From an uncultured Bacilli bacterium (GTDB lineage: Bacteria > Bacillota_I > Bacilli_A > RF39 > UBA660), in the NCBI GenBank assembly GCA_934101625.1, contig CAKORV010000018.1, positions 1 through 21,988 on the forward strand: DNA of 21,988 bases, in the 5' to 3' direction. Numbering within the stretch: position 1 is the first letter of the stretch; the number at the start of each line of letters is the position of its first letter. Below, piece after piece: positions 7,315 through 12,558 of the stretch. Under the pieces are notes generated by a model. The model searched no databases, was not told the DNA's origin, and was given only the letters and a program-made list of their open reading frames with translations. The position numbers were made by a program, and so were the translations under genes.

Positions 7315-7734
7315 TTATCTTCCCCCGTTAATCCTATCTAAATACCCTTGTAATATTATTGAAGAGGCTAATTTATCCACTACTTTTTTTCTATTATTTC
7401 TTCTTTCATTATTCATAATAAGCATATTATTAGCAATAATAGTAGTTAATCTTTCGTCTTCAAGTATCACTTCTACTTTATATTTATCTTCTAGTTTTTC
7501 TTTAAATATAAATGTTTCTTCACTTCTTTTACTTATAGATCCATCTAAATTTATAGGATTACCTAATACTATTTTCTCTATTTTATATTCATTAAAATAT
7601 TTATCTATCTTATTAAATAATTCTTCTTCATTAGAATATCTTATTGTTTCTATAGGACTTGCAATTAATTTAGTTTCATCACTTATACTAATACCTAGTG
7701 TTCGTGATCCATAATCCATACCTAATATTCTCAC
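7315..7734 (-). CDS. ruvX: Putative Holliday junction resolvase RuvX/YqgF
   Basis: This RNase H-fold protein acts in 16S rRNA 5'-end maturation and has been proposed as a Holliday junction resolvase. The N-terminal MRILGMDYGSRTLGIS carries the first catalytic Asp (residue 7). The middle motif KIVLGNPINLDGS is the family's 'vvG.P..l.G' segment, ILEDERLTT carries the second acidic residue, and KVVDKLASSIILQGYL carries the last Asp. The length of 139 aa is standard. It overlaps ireB by 4 bp. It is part of the ireB-ruvX-yrzB-mltG operon, transcribed from the promoter at 7990-8018. Confidence 0.94.
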   Translation of the reverse strand: MRILGMDYGSRTLGISISDETKLIASPIETIRYSNEEELFNKIDKYFNEYKIEKIVLGNPINLDGSISKRSEETFIFKEKLEDKYKVEVILEDERLTTIIANNMLIMNNERRNNRKKVVDKLASSIILQGYLDRINGGR

Positions 7735-7970
7735 TTTGTAAACTCCCTTAGCATATATTCAACTAAATCTCTTCTATTTATTTTTTCAATTTTACTTCTT
7801 GCTTCTTTATATGAACTAATATAACCTATTTCTCCAGTAAGTAAATACTCTGTAACTTGTTTATATGCATTATAACCTGCTTCTTCTAAATCATCTATTA
7901 TGTTTTTTATTATACTTCTTGAATTTTCCTTATCTATTTTTTCAGTATTTACTACAATAGTTTCACTCAT
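7731..7970 (-). CDS. ireB: IreB family regulatory phosphoprotein (UPF0297)
   Basis: IreB is a small protein phosphorylated by the PASTA kinase IreK in Enterococcus faecalis; the B. subtilis homologue is YrzL. The chain shows the family core: KNIIDDLEEAGYNAYKQVTEYLLTGE followed by GYISSYKEARSKIEKINRRDLVEYMLREF. The N-terminal segment before it is rich in Thr and Ser and may carry the phosphorylation site. A GTG at 7985 would extend it by five residues, but AGAGG lies 7 nt before the ATG at 7970, so I choose that start (79 aa). It is the first gene of the operon, which begins from a promoter divergent to tRNA-Lys. Confidence 0.93.
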   Translation of the reverse strand: MSETIVVNTEKIDKENSRSIIKNIIDDLEEAGYNAYKQVTEYLLTGEIGYISSYKEARSKIEKINRRDLVEYMLREFTK

Positions 7971-7989
7971 TCTCACACCTCTCACGTTT

Positions 7990-8018
7990 ATTTTATCAAA
8001 AAAATAATAATTTTACAA
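7990..8018 (-). promoter_or_regulatory. SigA promoter of the ireB-ruvX-mltG-trmR-trhP operon
   Basis: TTGTAA (8018-8013), a 17-bp spacer and TAAAAT (7995-7990) with extended -10 TGA. It is divergent from, and 7 bp away from, the tRNA promoter. Confidence 0.7.
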
Positions 8019-8025
8019 TAAACCC

Positions 8026-8055
8026 TTGAAAATAAAAATATATTTGTGGTATAAT
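8026..8055 (+). promoter_or_regulatory. Promoter of tRNA-Lys
   Basis: TTGAAA (8026-8031), an 18-bp spacer and consensus TATAAT (8050-8055) preceded by TGG. The tRNA begins 13 bp after the -10 box. Confidence 0.85.
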
Positions 8056-8067
8056 TTATCACGTGAT

Positions 8068-8143
8068 GGTTCCTTAGCTCAGTTGGTAGAGCAACTGACT
8101 CTTAATCAGTGGGTCTAGGGTTCAAATCCCTAAGGGACCACCA
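8068..8143 (+). tRNA. tRNA-Lys (anticodon CTT), CCA encoded
   Basis: This is a complete 76-nt cloverleaf. The acceptor stem GGTTCCT/AGGGACC has one G-U pair. The anticodon stem ACTGA/TCAGT closes the loop CTCTTAA with anticodon CTT (reads AAG). The T-loop is GGGTTCAAATCCC. Discriminator A (8140) and CCA (8141-8143) are encoded. It stands alone on the plus strand with its own promoter and terminator, inserted between two minus-strand operons. Confidence 0.97.
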
Positions 8144-8153
8144 ATAGTGTTTA

Positions 8154-8189
8154 TTAGTCCTTTATTAAGGACTTTTTTTCGTTTTTCAT
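8154..8189 (-). pseudogene. 11-aa gene stub downstream of regulatory element copy 2
   Basis: A strong ribosome-binding site (AAAGGAGAGG, 8202-8193) stands 3 nt before an ATG whose frame reads MKNEKKSLIKD and stops inside the tRNA terminator. The beginning MKNEKK resembles MKNKKY of the surface-protein gene that follows element copy 1. This may be what remains of a similar gene lost when the region was rearranged beside tRNA-Lys. It could also be a chance ORF; the RBS quality is the only strong sign. Confidence 0.3.
8156..8179 (+). terminator. Terminator of tRNA-Lys
   Basis: AGTCCTT/AAGGACT, a perfect 7-bp stem with a 4-nt loop, followed by six further T residues. It starts 12 bp after the tRNA CCA end. 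Confidence 0.9.
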
Positions 8190-8225
8190 TTTCCTCTCCT
8201 TTCTTTTATTTTTCTAAAGTACACG

Positions 8226-8254
8226 AAAAAATCCATAGACAAGTGCCTATGAAC
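8226..8254 (-). terminator. Distal terminator of regulatory element copy 2
   Basis: On the minus strand an 8-bp stem (arms 8254-8247 and 8238-8231, two G-U pairs) with an 8-nt loop is followed by six T residues. Compared with copy 1, the fifth pair from the loop is C-G instead of T-A, a compensatory double change. The downstream 10-mer TTTTTTCGTG also follows the proximal stem, giving a tandem terminator arrangement. Confidence 0.75.
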
Positions 8255-8290
8255 TTAATTTCACGAAAAAACTATGAGAGTTATTTACCT

Positions 8291-8353
8291 TTAACCCCCT
8301 CCGATTTTTGTACCAGGTTTGGTACTTAATTCGAAGAAAATTATTTCTCTCAT
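8291..8353 (-). CDS. Conserved 20-aa leader peptide or micropeptide, copy 2
   Basis: The ORF encodes MREIIFFELSTKPGTKIGGG, with AAGGAG (8369-8364) 10 nt before ATG exactly as in copy 1. The last glycine codons are GGA GGG GGT, which creates an internal GGAGGGGG stretch that could itself bind the anti-Shine-Dalgarno and pause ribosomes near the stop codon. Two of the three differences from copy 1 change amino acids, so two copies alone do not prove selection on the peptide. Confidence 0.6.
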   Translation of the reverse strand: MREIIFFELSTKPGTKIGGG

Positions 8354-8437
8354 AGTTTAATTACTCCTTCAATTTTTATGTTGATTTGCGAATTATTATG
8401 TACAAAATTCACATATCTTTCTTTACTTTACATCTTA

Positions 8438-8466
8438 ATTTTACCAAAATATATATTTTATTTCAA
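8438..8466 (-). promoter_or_regulatory. SigA-type promoter of regulatory element copy 2
   Basis: TTGAAA (8466-8461), a 17-bp spacer and TAAAAT (8443-8438) with extended -10 TGG. The -35 box begins on the base following the stop codon of the phosphatidyltransferase gene. Confidence 0.75.
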
Positions 8467-9162
8467 CTAGTTTTTATATAAAAATTTTCTCAAACTATTA
8501 TCTTTATTCTTTATATAAAATTCTCTATCTGTTAACATACTAATTATTTCTTTATTACTTTTTAAATCCTTTTTATTTATTTTTTCAAAAGAAGTTTGTT
8601 TTAATATACTTTTAGAATAATCACATATAGTTACTAATTGTATTCCCACAATTATACCTACTAAAATATAAGATATACTATATTCTGTTTTATCTAAGAA
8701 ATACATAAGTTTATTTGGTAAATTTAATAAATCTTTTGCTTTATATAAATACAATATTGTTATATTTATATCTAATATAGTTGCTTTGAATTTACCCATT
8801 TTACTAGATTTAACATTTTTATTATCTTTAAAAGCTAAAGTATTTATTATAAATATTACTAATTCAAATACAGGTATTAATAAAACTATAGGATATTCAT
8901 AACTTAATATTGATATCATTACAAATGCAAATAGTTTATCACTTATAGAATCTAATAAACATCCTAAAAAACTTTCTACTTTCCAATATCTAGATAACTT
9001 ACCATCTATTAAATCAGTTAAGAACAATAACGCAACCAATATACCCATATATTTAATACCCTTATTAAAATAATATATTGGTAATAAGATAGATCCAATT
9101 ACTCTAGAAAAAGTTATTAAATTAACTATTATAAATTTTATTTTATTTTTTTGATTAATCAT
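8467..9162 (-). CDS. CDP-alcohol phosphatidyltransferase family membrane protein
   Basis: This integral membrane enzyme family joins CDP-diacylglycerol (or another CDP-alcohol) to a small alcohol in phospholipid synthesis. The signature D-G-x2-A-R-x8-G-x3-D-x3-D is present at residues 53-75 as DGKLSR...G...D...D, with the usual Ala replaced by Ser57. Several hydrophobic segments span about residues 8-110 and 150-180. A soluble C-terminal tail (185-231) is an extension beyond the core fold. It could be a phosphatidylglycerophosphate synthase, but the substrate cannot be read from sequence alone, so no symbol is given. The start overlaps the deacetylase stop by 4 bp, making a two-gene envelope unit. 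Confidence 0.85.
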   Translation of the reverse strand: MINQKNKIKFIIVNLITFSRVIGSILLPIYYFNKGIKYMGILVALLFLTDLIDGKLSRYWKVESFLGCLLDSISDKLFAFVMISILSYEYPIVLLIPVFELVIFIINTLAFKDNKNVKSSKMGKFKATILDINITILYLYKAKDLLNLPNKLMYFLDKTEYSISYILVGIIVGIQLVTICDYSKSILKQTSFEKINKKDLKSNKEIISMLTDREFYIKNKDNSLRKFLYKN

Positions 9163-10346
9163 TCTATCACCTTTAAACTTCTATAAACTTCTTTTTCTTT
9201 TAATTCTATATTATTATATTTTGCTAATTCACTAACTGTAGTTATTTTATAACCTTTTTCTATTAAATATGGCACTACTTTTTTTACTGCTTCAACAGTC
9301 TCAGAATACACATCATGCATTAATATTATATCTCCACTTTCTATATTTTCTATTATATGATTATATACATGTTCACTATCTTTATAAAGCCAATCATTAG
9401 TATCTATATTCCAAGTAATTATTGGAGTATTAACTCTAGATTTAACTAATTCATTAGCATTACCATAAGGCGGTCTTAATAACTTAATATTTTCACCAGT
9501 TATTTCATTAAATATTATATTAGTAGAATTAATTTCCTCATCTATTTCTTCTATAGTTAATTTATTTAAGTTTTTATGAGCATAAGTATGACTTCCTATT
9601 TCCATCCCATTATTTAATACATTTTTAACTATTTCTTGATTATATTTCATTCTATTACCTAGTTCAAAAAACGTTGCTTTAGAATTATTTAATACTAATG
9701 TATTTACTATTTCCATAGTATATTCACTAGGACCATCATCAAATGTAAAAGCCACTATTTTATCATAAGTTTTATTAAACACTTCACTCTCATTATTGCT
9801 AGGTAAATATATATATACTTTATATATTTTATCAAATAAATTATCATTAAAATAAAAGTATATACCATCTTCATTTATTTTATAAGAAGAATTATTAAAA
9901 TTATCATTATTTATTATTTCATATATATTTGTTTCATATTTACTTTTTACTTTATCTAATATTATATCTTTATATAAATTATAATCTATAACATTATTTA
10001 ATTTATTATTTTTTATATCATAATCTATATTTTTATATATATACTTATTATCTTCACTTATAGTAAAGAATATATTTAAAGTATTTTCATCTAAATATAA
10101 TTCATAATCTATATTTTTATCTTTATAATTATTTATTAATTCATTAATTTTATTATCAATTATATTTATATTAAATTTAGGATAAACCATTTTTGATTCT
10201 TTTATTTCTTTATAGAATTTAAAATTATACATAGTTAATCTTTGATTATCTTGGTATTTATTATATATTCCTATACATAAATATATACTTATTAAAAGTA
10301 AACTCATACATATTATATAACCAGTATAACCCTTTATATATTTCAT
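9159..10346 (-). CDS. Membrane-anchored polysaccharide deacetylase, PdaC-like
   Basis: An N-terminal anchor spans about residues 8-28. Residues about 50-185 look like the DUF4163/DUF3298-type region found before the catalytic domain in B. subtilis PdaC (MVYPKFNINIID..., then YKINEDGIYFYF). The NodB domain follows with all five motifs: TFDDGP (Asp203, Asp204), HTYAH (His253, His257), RPPYG (291-295), DTNDW (315-319) and LMHD (342-345). The enzyme should remove acetyl groups from peptidoglycan sugars outside the membrane, a common route to lysozyme resistance. The start ATG follows GGGTGAT. A TATAAT at 10361-10366 lies unusually close to the start. Confidence 0.87.
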   Translation of the reverse strand: MKYIKGYTGYIICMSLLLISIYLCIGIYNKYQDNQRLTMYNFKFYKEIKESKMVYPKFNINIIDNKINELINNYKDKNIDYELYLDENTLNIFFTISEDNKYIYKNIDYDIKNNKLNNVIDYNLYKDIILDKVKSKYETNIYEIINNDNFNNSSYKINEDGIYFYFNDNLFDKIYKVYIYLPSNNESEVFNKTYDKIVAFTFDDGPSEYTMEIVNTLVLNNSKATFFELGNRMKYNQEIVKNVLNNGMEIGSHTYAHKNLNKLTIEEIDEEINSTNIIFNEITGENIKLLRPPYGNANELVKSRVNTPIITWNIDTNDWLYKDSEHVYNHIIENIESGDIILMHDVYSETVEAVKKVVPYLIEKGYKITTVSELAKYNNIELKEKEVYRSLKVIE

Positions 10347-10368
10347 AATTAATCACCCAAATTATATT

Positions 10369-10397
10369 AAAAAGATTACTTTATCTTGTAACCTTTT
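10369..10397 (-). terminator. Terminator after mscL
   Basis: AAAAGGTTAC/GTAATCTTTT on the minus strand forms a 10-bp stem with one G-U pair around an 8-nt loop and continues into a short U-run. It starts at the mscL stop codon and separates mscL from the deacetylase operon. Confidence 0.7.
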
Positions 10398-10794
10398 AAT
10401 TTTCTTTTAATAAATCTCTTATTTCTTCTAGTAGTAATACTTCATCACTTTTAGTTATTACTTCATTCTTGTTTTCTTCTTTTTCTTTATGTTCTAATTT
10501 CTTATGTAGTTTATTCATACCTTTAATTACTATAAACAGACAGAAAGCTACAATTAGAAAATCTACTATATTTTGTATTAAAGTTCCATAGTTTATTTGT
10601 GCTTTACCTACTTTTAATACTAGTTTAGTAAAATCATGTCCACCAATTATTATTCCAATTATAGGCATCATTAAATCATTAACTATACTAGATACTATTT
10701 TAGAAAAAGAATTACCAATTATTACACCTACAGCCATATCTATTACATTACCTTTAGATATAAACTCTTTAAAATCACTTAGAAACTTCTTCAT
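10396..10794 (-). CDS. mscL: Large-conductance mechanosensitive channel MscL
   Basis: MscL is a homopentameric channel opened by membrane tension on hypo-osmotic shock. The conserved N-terminal amphipathic helix and first transmembrane helix appear as FISKGNVIDMAVGVIIGNSF. A periplasmic-type loop and second helix (NIVDFLIVAFCLFIVIKGM) follow, then the C-terminal helical bundle with LLLEEIRDLL. The chosen ATG at 10794 shares one base with the upstream stop (TAATG) and has GGGGG 9 nt before it. An ATG at 10800 would add two residues but sits only 3 nt from the RBS. Confidence 0.96.
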   Translation of the reverse strand: MKKFLSDFKEFISKGNVIDMAVGVIIGNSFSKIVSSIVNDLMMPIIGIIIGGHDFTKLVLKVGKAQINYGTLIQNIVDFLIVAFCLFIVIKGMNKLHKKLEHKEKEENKNEVITKSDEVLLLEEIRDLLKEN

Positions 10795-11480
10795 TAACAT
10801 TTACCCCCGATGTCACATACATCATTATTACTTACTTCTTTTATTACATCTTCAAATAAGTTATATGTATCTTCTATTATTTCACTTGTTAAATCCATAT
10901 AAGCATCAGTTTGTAATTTACTTATACCTAAAGTTAATTTAGTACTTTCTCCTTTAACAACGGATATAACACTTGGTGGATAGATTCTTTTTTCTCCAGT
11001 ACTAACACTCTCTTCTCCATCAGTTAAAATATATTCATCTAAAACATTATCTAATCTTTTAAGTATTTCTTTATATTCCTTAGTACCCTCTTTATCTACT
11101 ACTACTTCTCCATCTACTAATTTTAATGTATCTCTTATTTCATATAGATTTACATAATATATTTTATTAATATTATTATCTTTTAATGCACTAATTAATG
11201 TAGGTAATACACTTCTACACCAAGGACAACTAGGATAACCAAAATATATTAAGAAAGTTTCATCATTATCTATTTTATTTATCAAGTCTTCTTCACTTAT
11301 ATATACAAATGGATTATCTTCACTTATTTTAATTTCTCTCATAGCCTTTCCATTAGAATCAACTTCTCCATTTAAACTTTCATATTCATTTTTAAATTTA
11401 GTAGCATCTGTTTCTTTAGTACATCCAACTAGTAAGAATATACTTAATACTAATATTGTAACATTTATTAATTTCTTCAT
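10794..11480 (-). CDS. Thioredoxin-fold lipoprotein with CPWC motif
   Basis: A lipoprotein signal with lipobox LLVGC puts the acylated Cys at residue 20. After a linker a thioredoxin-like domain carries FLIYFGYPSCPWCRSVLP, with active-site Cys85 and Cys88. The later YPPSVISVVKGE holds the cis-Pro region expected after the active site. A second cysteine pair ends the protein (VCDIGGKC). It probably acts as an extracytoplasmic thiol-disulfide protein, but its partner is unknown. The start is ATG 11480 with GGAGAAGG 5 nt upstream; a TTG at 11495 is less likely. It is transcribed from 11500-11529 and coupled to mscL by a TAATG overlap. Confidence 0.85.
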   Translation of the reverse strand: MKKLINVTILVLSIFLLVGCTKETDATKFKNEYESLNGEVDSNGKAMREIKISEDNPFVYISEEDLINKIDNDETFLIYFGYPSCPWCRSVLPTLISALKDNNINKIYYVNLYEIRDTLKLVDGEVVVDKEGTKEYKEILKRLDNVLDEYILTDGEESVSTGEKRIYPPSVISVVKGESTKLTLGISKLQTDAYMDLTSEIIEDTYNLFEDVIKEVSNNDVCDIGGKC

Positions 11481-11499
11481 TTTTACCTTCTCCAATTTA

Positions 11500-11529
11500 A
11501 TTGTAACACATGTAACACTTTTATTTCAA
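11500..11529 (-). promoter_or_regulatory. Promoter of the lipoprotein-mscL operon with overlapping direct repeats
   Basis: TTGAAA (11529-11524), an 18-bp spacer and TACAAT (11505-11500). The spacer and -10 box contain two GTGTTACA octamers separated by one T on the minus strand. Such a repeat overlapping the promoter could be a repressor operator, but no known consensus is matched. Confidence 0.6.
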
Positions 11530-11530
11530 C

Positions 11531-11558
11531 AAAAAAACTACCAAATTAATGGTAGTTT
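11531..11558 (-). terminator. Terminator after the CotY/Z-like gene
   Basis: AAACTACC/GGTAGTTT on the minus strand forms an 8-bp perfect stem with an 8-nt loop and is followed by a T-run. It lies 5 bp after the stop codon, so the coat gene is monocistronic. Confidence 0.88.
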
Positions 11559-11562
11559 CTCA

Positions 11563-12036
11563 TTAACCACATATACATTCTACATAAGTATCAGTTAAAC
11601 ATCTTAAACAACAGATACAATTAACATTCATAGTAAATATTGAATCAGTAGCAACATATGGATAAGGACTACTTGAATCAGTGTTACTAGCAAGTACTCT
11701 GAATGTACAACAACATCCATCACATTTTTCTACCCTAAATACACTAGAACATCCAGTCGCATCATCACTATTACAATCTGTTGTAGTTCTAGTAGTAGGC
11801 ATACTCCATGGTGTACCATTACCACAACAAGTATAAAGCATTATTGGTCTAGTATTACATACTACACAGTTGCCACCACCACCAAGTGCTGGTCTATCAC
11901 AAGAATTTAAACAGTTATCTGGACAAGCATTATTTTGCAATACATTAATTACTTGTAATATTTCTTGTATGCAATTATTTTGACATTCATTATTATCATT
12001 ATTCTTACATCCACATGAATTATAATTATTATTCAT
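11563..12036 (-). CDS. Cysteine-rich spore coat protein, CotY/CotZ family
   Basis: This 157-aa protein contains 23 cysteines (about 15 percent). It follows the CotY/CotZ pattern: an N-terminal Cys cluster and helix (CIQEILQVINVLQN), a CP..C segment, PIMLYTCCG, the core CSSVFRVEKCDGCCCTFRVLA and the end FTMNVNCICCLRCL...CIC. In Bacillus these proteins form disulfide-linked lattices in the spore crust and outer coat. An AGGGGTGG RBS stands 4 nt before ATG. The upstream CATAAATTA with AC 16 bp further fits a SigK-type promoter (12066-12092), and its own terminator follows. Asn-rich and Gly-rich spacers (NNNYN, GGGG) are particular to this copy. The family call is from visible motif order. Confidence 0.8.
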   Translation of the reverse strand: MNNNYNSCGCKNNDNNECQNNCIQEILQVINVLQNNACPDNCLNSCDRPALGGGGNCVVCNTRPIMLYTCCGNGTPWSMPTTRTTTDCNSDDATGCSSVFRVEKCDGCCCTFRVLASNTDSSSPYPYVATDSIFTMNVNCICCLRCLTDTYVECICG

Positions 12037-12065
12037 AAATCCACCCCTTCTTTATTATTCACTAA

Positions 12066-12092
12066 TAATTTATGAAATAAATACTTTTTTGT
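12066..12092 (-). promoter_or_regulatory. SigK-type promoter candidate of the coat gene
   Basis: CATAAATTA (12074-12066) with AC at 12092-12091, exactly 16 bp apart, matches the SigK consensus AC-N16/17-CATANNNTA. The predicted start would leave a leader of about 20 nt before the coat ATG. The same AC-N16-CATANNNTA occurs before the small gene at 13779-13970. In AT-rich DNA the -10 pattern is common by chance. Confidence 0.35.
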
Positions 12093-12135
12093 GTGTATTT
12101 ATAAATATTTTATTTCTTTTTTATTTATTTTATAG

Positions 12136-12141
12136 TATAAT
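12136..12141 (+). promoter_or_regulatory. -10 box of the membrane EIIB-like gene
   Basis: A consensus TATAAT lies 9-18 bp before the possible start codons; the -35 region is only a weak TTCTTT-like sequence. If used, the leader is about 2-11 nt, nearly leaderless. Confidence 0.45.
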
Positions 12142-12158
12142 TCTACTAGGTGATTATA

Positions 12159-12476
12159 GTGAGTTTTAGTTATGAATATTTAATTATAATAGGAATATTA
12201 ATATTAATTAGTTTTATTATTATTAGAATTAATAGAAAAGACTTTAAAATTGAAATTAATAAATTAATTCAATATCTTGGAGGAAAAGATAATATTATTA
12301 ATGCAGAATATCATATGTCTAGACTTAAAGTAAGAGTTAAAGATACTAGCATAGTAGATAAAGATGCAATTCAAAGATTAGGCGCTAAAGGAATAGTCGA
12401 AGTTGATAATGAACTTAAAATTATCCTTGATGCAAATTCTAAAAATATTAAAAAATATATTAGTGATTTAAAATAA
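12159..12476 (+). CDS. Membrane-anchored degenerate PTS EIIB-like protein
   Basis: A hydrophobic N-terminal anchor (about residues 8-23) is followed by a domain of the glucose-type PTS EIIB fold: KLIQYLGGKDNIINAEYHMSRLKVRVKD and then IQRLGAKGIVEVDNELKIIL. The phospho-accepting Cys of the normal 'x-C-x-T-R-L' motif is replaced by His (about residue 52), while the Arg-Leu after it is kept. No EIIC or EIIA domain is attached. A transport role is therefore unlikely; a sugar-state sensing or scaffold role is possible. GTG at 12159 has AGGTGA in front; GTG at 12150 is the alternative start (108 aa). A terminator overlaps its stop, and the sensor kinase gene follows. Confidence 0.72.
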   Translation: MSFSYEYLIIIGILILISFIIIRINRKDFKIEINKLIQYLGGKDNIINAEYHMSRLKVRVKDTSIVDKDAIQRLGAKGIVEVDNELKIILDANSKNIKKYISDLK

Positions 12477-12490
12477 TTGCTAATTTTTTT
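12460..12490 (+). terminator. Terminator after the EIIB-like gene
   Basis: TTAGTGATT/AATTGCTAA forms a 9-bp stem with two G-U pairs around a 6-nt loop, followed by seven T residues. The stop codon lies at the end of the loop. Confidence 0.7.
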
Positions 12491-12498
12491 TATTTTAT

Positions 12499-12525
12499 TC
12501 GACATTTTTCGACAAATTTCGACAA
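12499..12525 (+). promoter_or_regulatory. Three tandem Spo0A boxes upstream of the sensor kinase
   Basis: TTCGACA occurs at 12499-12505, 12509-12515 and 12519-12525, an exact 10-bp period. On the minus strand each reads TGTCGAA, the core of the Spo0A box (TGNCGAA). The second and third copies cover the -35 position of the TATAAT at 12536-12541, which itself lacks a good -35 box. That is the arrangement of Spo0A-activated SigA promoters such as B. subtilis spoIIG. The match and spacing are seen directly; binding is inferred. Confidence 0.7.
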
Positions 12526-12535
12526 ATTTATTTGA

Positions 12536-12541
12536 TATAAT
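12536..12541 (+). promoter_or_regulatory. -10 box of the sensor kinase gene
   Basis: TATAAT with extended TGA and no recognisable -35 hexamer at 17-18 bp, so an activator is probably needed. The predicted leader is only about 11 nt. Confidence 0.6.
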
Positions 12542-12558
12542 TTAATAAGTGATTGATT

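Larger units (their letters stand above)
8226..8466 (-). ncRNA. Regulatory element copy 2: promoter, long leader, 20-codon ORF, long-range stem, tandem terminators
   Basis: This is the second copy of the element at 193-382. The 12-bp stem AAACTATGAGAG (8358-8347) with CTCTCATAGTTT (8280-8269) is identical and again encloses the tiny ORF. The inner hairpin keeps 6 of 7 pairs. The leader between the -10 box and the Shine-Dalgarno is 68 nt, against 16 nt in copy 1. No full gene follows before the antisense tRNA, only the stub at 8154-8189, so this copy should make a free small transcript. It fills most of the 323-bp gap between tRNA-Lys and the next CDS. Confidence 0.7.

Noticed and set aside
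8147..8329. Plus-strand 60-codon open frame after tRNA-Lys
   Set aside because: It starts in the tRNA terminator, has no RBS and runs antisense through element copy 2; its composition is Phe/Ser-rich shadow sequence.
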